6,283 nucleotides of DNA from Thiotrichaceae bacterium (GTDB lineage: Bacteria; Pseudomonadota; Gammaproteobacteria; Thiotrichales; Thiotrichaceae): assembly GCA_015494435.1 (NCBI GenBank), contig WGBH01000475.1:1-6283 (forward strand), in the 5' to 3' direction. The position numbers and the translations under genes are program-made. This document shows positions 4,932 through 6,283 of this stretch, one piece after another. The stretch's first letter is position 1, and each line of letters opens with the position of its first letter. A model generated the notes under the pieces. It had not been told where the DNA came from. It saw only the letters and a list, made by a program, of their open reading frames with translations, and searched no databases.

Positions 4932-5723
4932 TTATTTAATGGCTGTACCAATACGCGATCCATTAAAACCATCACCATTTTTCTGCCAGTTCCAATGCAT
5001 CCAAATCAAGACCGCTTTACCCACTATATTTTTTTCTGGAACAAATCCCCAAATGCGACTATCACTACTATTATCACGATTATCCCCCATTACAAAGTAG
5101 CTATTCTCAGGAACTACACGATCTATTGGTCTAGCTTTAGAAGAGAAAATTTGCATCGTATGCTCAATATCCCCTGCTTTACTAGGTAGTTTTTCATTCA
5201 GAATTTTTGCAACCGCTTTACCATAAGGAGTATCAATTTGTACATCTTTCACTGCTGAATAATCTATTTTTTTACCATTAACAATTAATTGATTATTTTC
5301 AGTCAAGCTAATTCGATCCCCAGGCAAACCAATAACACGCTTAATATAGTTAATCGATGGATCATTCGGATAACGAAACACCATCACATCACCCCGCTGA
5401 GGTTTACCAACCTCTATTATTTTTTTATGTACAACAGGCAAACGAACACCATAGGCATATTTTTCTACAAGGATAAAATCACCAATTTCTAGTGTTGGAA
5501 TCATTGACCCTGAAGGAATACGGAAAGGCTCTGCAATAAAAGAGCGCAAAATTACCACAATCAGCAACACAGGAAAGAAAGAACGCGCATAATCAAGCAC
5601 AAGAGGCGGCTCATCTGAATTGCGAATAGCCTCAGAAGCAAATAAGCGATATAACAAAACAATTAAGCCTGATAATGCGGTAATAGCCACTAACCAGAAT
5701 TCTAAACCAAAATTAATTTCCAA
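4932..5723 (-). CDS. lepB: Signal peptidase I
   Basis: LepB is the inner-membrane serine protease that removes signal peptides from exported proteins using a Ser/Lys dyad. The 263-residue protein has two membrane helices (about 8-27 and 48-65), as in the E. coli type, then the catalytic domain on the periplasmic side. Seen: FRIPSGSMIPTL (67-78) with S73 as nucleophile, GDFILVEKYAYG (81-92), YIKRVIGLPGD (126-136) with K128 as the general base, and MGDNRDNSSDSRIWG (212-226). All family boxes are present. The start is TTG at 5721-5723, supported by AAGGAG at 5730-5735 with a 6-nt spacing and by the hydrophobic segment that follows. lepA ends only 12 nt upstream, so the two are clearly co-transcribed. 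Confidence 0.96.
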   Translation of the reverse strand: MEINFGLEFWLVAITALSGLIVLLYRLFASEAIRNSDEPPLVLDYARSFFPVLLIVVILRSFIAEPFRIPSGSMIPTLEIGDFILVEKYAYGVRLPVVHKKIIEVGKPQRGDVMVFRYPNDPSINYIKRVIGLPGDRISLTENNQLIVNGKKIDYSAVKDVQIDTPYGKAVAKILNEKLPSKAGDIEHTMQIFSSKARPIDRVVPENSYFVMGDNRDNSSDSRIWGFVPEKNIVGKAVLIWMHWNWQKNGDGFNGSRIGTAIK

Positions 5724-5729
5724 GGGGGA

Positions 5730-5735
5730 CTCCTT
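5730..5735 (-). promoter_or_regulatory. Shine-Dalgarno of lepB
   Basis: AAGGAG on the minus strand begins directly after the lepA TAA stop (5736-5738) and sits 6 nt before the TTG start of lepB. It decides the choice of the rare TTG start and suggests that ribosomes finishing lepA could help initiation of lepB. Confidence 0.75.
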
Positions 5736-6283
5736 TTATTTGTCCGTTCTTAATACAGCTAAAAATGCTTCTTGTGGAATTGCTACATTTCCAACTTGTT
5801 TCATGCGTTTTTTTCCTGCTTTTTGTTTTTCTAACAATTTACGTTTTCGTGACACATCCCCCCCATAACATTTTGCAGTTACATTTTTACGCAATGCTTT
5901 AACATTTGAACGCGCAATAATATTACCACCAATAGCAGCTTGAATAGCAACATCAAACATTTGACGTTGAATAATTTCTCGCATACGATCAACTAAATCA
6001 CGCCCACGTTTTTGTGCAAAATCTTTGTGTACAATAATGGATAATGCATCAACTCTATCCCCATTGATCAAAATATCGACCTTAACTAACGGCGCTGGCT
6101 CAAATCGGTCTAATTCATAATCAAAAGAAGCATAACCTCGGCTAACAGATTTTAAACGATCAAAGAAATCTAGTACCACTTCACTCAATGGTAAATCATA
6201 GGACAAGGTTACCTGAGCCCCTAAATAACGCATGTCTTTTTGCACACCCCGCTTTTCTATACAAAGTGAAATCACATTACCTA
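5736..6283 (-). CDS. lepA: Elongation factor 4 (LepA), C-terminal part, truncated by the window edge
   Basis: Only about the last 181 residues of a roughly 600-residue protein are present; the frame is open to position 6283, so the start lies outside. LepA/EF4 is a ribosome-bound translational GTPase related to EF-G, linked to back-translocation and to initiation or ribosome assembly. The GTPase domain is not in the window. Seen here are the EF-G domain V-like part (ISLCIEKRGVQKDMRYLG, DFFDRLKSVSRGYASFDYE) and the LepA-specific C-terminal domain. That domain carries KCYGGDVSRKRKLLEKQKAG and the ending KRMKQVGNVAIPQEAFLAVL, which are diagnostic. The GTG at 6273-6275 is an internal valine codon and not a start. 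It is the first visible gene of the lepA-lepB-DUF4845-rnc-era operon. Confidence 0.96.
   Translation of the reverse strand, partial: GNVISLCIEKRGVQKDMRYLGAQVTLSYDLPLSEVVLDFFDRLKSVSRGYASFDYELDRFEPAPLVKVDILINGDRVDALSIIVHKDFAQKRGRDLVDRMREIIQRQMFDVAIQAAIGGNIIARSNVKALRKNVTAKCYGGDVSRKRKLLEKQKAGKKRMKQVGNVAIPQEAFLAVLRTDK

Noticed and set aside
4995..5868. Plus-strand open frames opposite lepB and lepA (4995-5189, 5289-5492, 5620-5868)
   Set aside because: They lie opposite well-conserved genes and show low-complexity, non-protein-like sequence.
6273..6275. GTG as a start codon for the LepA fragment
   Set aside because: The frame stays open to the window edge and the preceding residues (Gly-Asn) fit the LepA sequence; it is an internal valine codon.
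1..6283. CRISPR arrays, tRNA or rRNA genes, or an insertion sequence with a transposase
   Set aside because: No regularly spaced repeats, no tRNA-like or rRNA-like sequence and no transposase-like frame could be seen.

Overview
The window carries one conserved housekeeping operon on the minus strand, plus two accessory genes next to it. The gene set and order (lepA, lepB, a DUF4845 membrane protein, rnc, era) is the arrangement known from many Gammaproteobacteria. The base composition is clearly AT-rich by eye (not computed). The best guess is therefore an AT-rich gammaproteobacterium; I cannot name the genus. A transmembrane Ser/Thr kinase of the PknB type fits an environmental, sulfur-oxidising or methanotroph-like lineage as well as others, so this is only a weak hint.

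Layout from left to right. Positions 1-123 are a non-coding AT-rich leader. Positions 124-1554 (+) encode a Ser/Thr kinase with a cytoplasmic catalytic domain, one membrane helix, a coiled coil and an unassigned outer domain. Positions 1544-2356 (-) encode a lipoprotein alpha/beta hydrolase that meets the kinase tail to tail with an 11-nt overlap. Positions 2357-2526 form a spacer with a 23-nt imperfect direct repeat and weak hairpins. Then, read right to left on the minus strand, come lepA (only the 3' part is present, running off the window), lepB, the DUF4845 gene, rnc and era.

How the operon genes work together: LepA (EF4) acts on translating ribosomes. LepB removes signal peptides at the inner membrane. 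The DUF4845 protein is a small membrane protein of unknown role that travels with them. RNase III cuts double-stranded RNA, including rRNA precursors. Era is the GTPase/KH protein that assists 16S rRNA and 30S maturation. rnc and era overlap by one base (TAATG), so they are probably translationally coupled. recO, which often follows era, is not in this window.

The most interesting structure lies at 4235-4396, in the 260-nt gap between the DUF4845 gene and rnc. It is a 162-nt imperfect palindrome that would fold into one long hairpin of about 76 bp with a 9-nt loop. It starts right at the DUF4845 stop codon and lies in the transcribed leader of rnc. When arm differences are scored as RNA, about nine become G-U wobble pairs in the operon (minus) strand and only about three in the plus strand, which hints at selection on the RNA. 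A long double-stranded RNA just before the RNase III gene is a natural candidate for an autoregulatory RNase III substrate. A palindromic mobile repeat is the main alternative.
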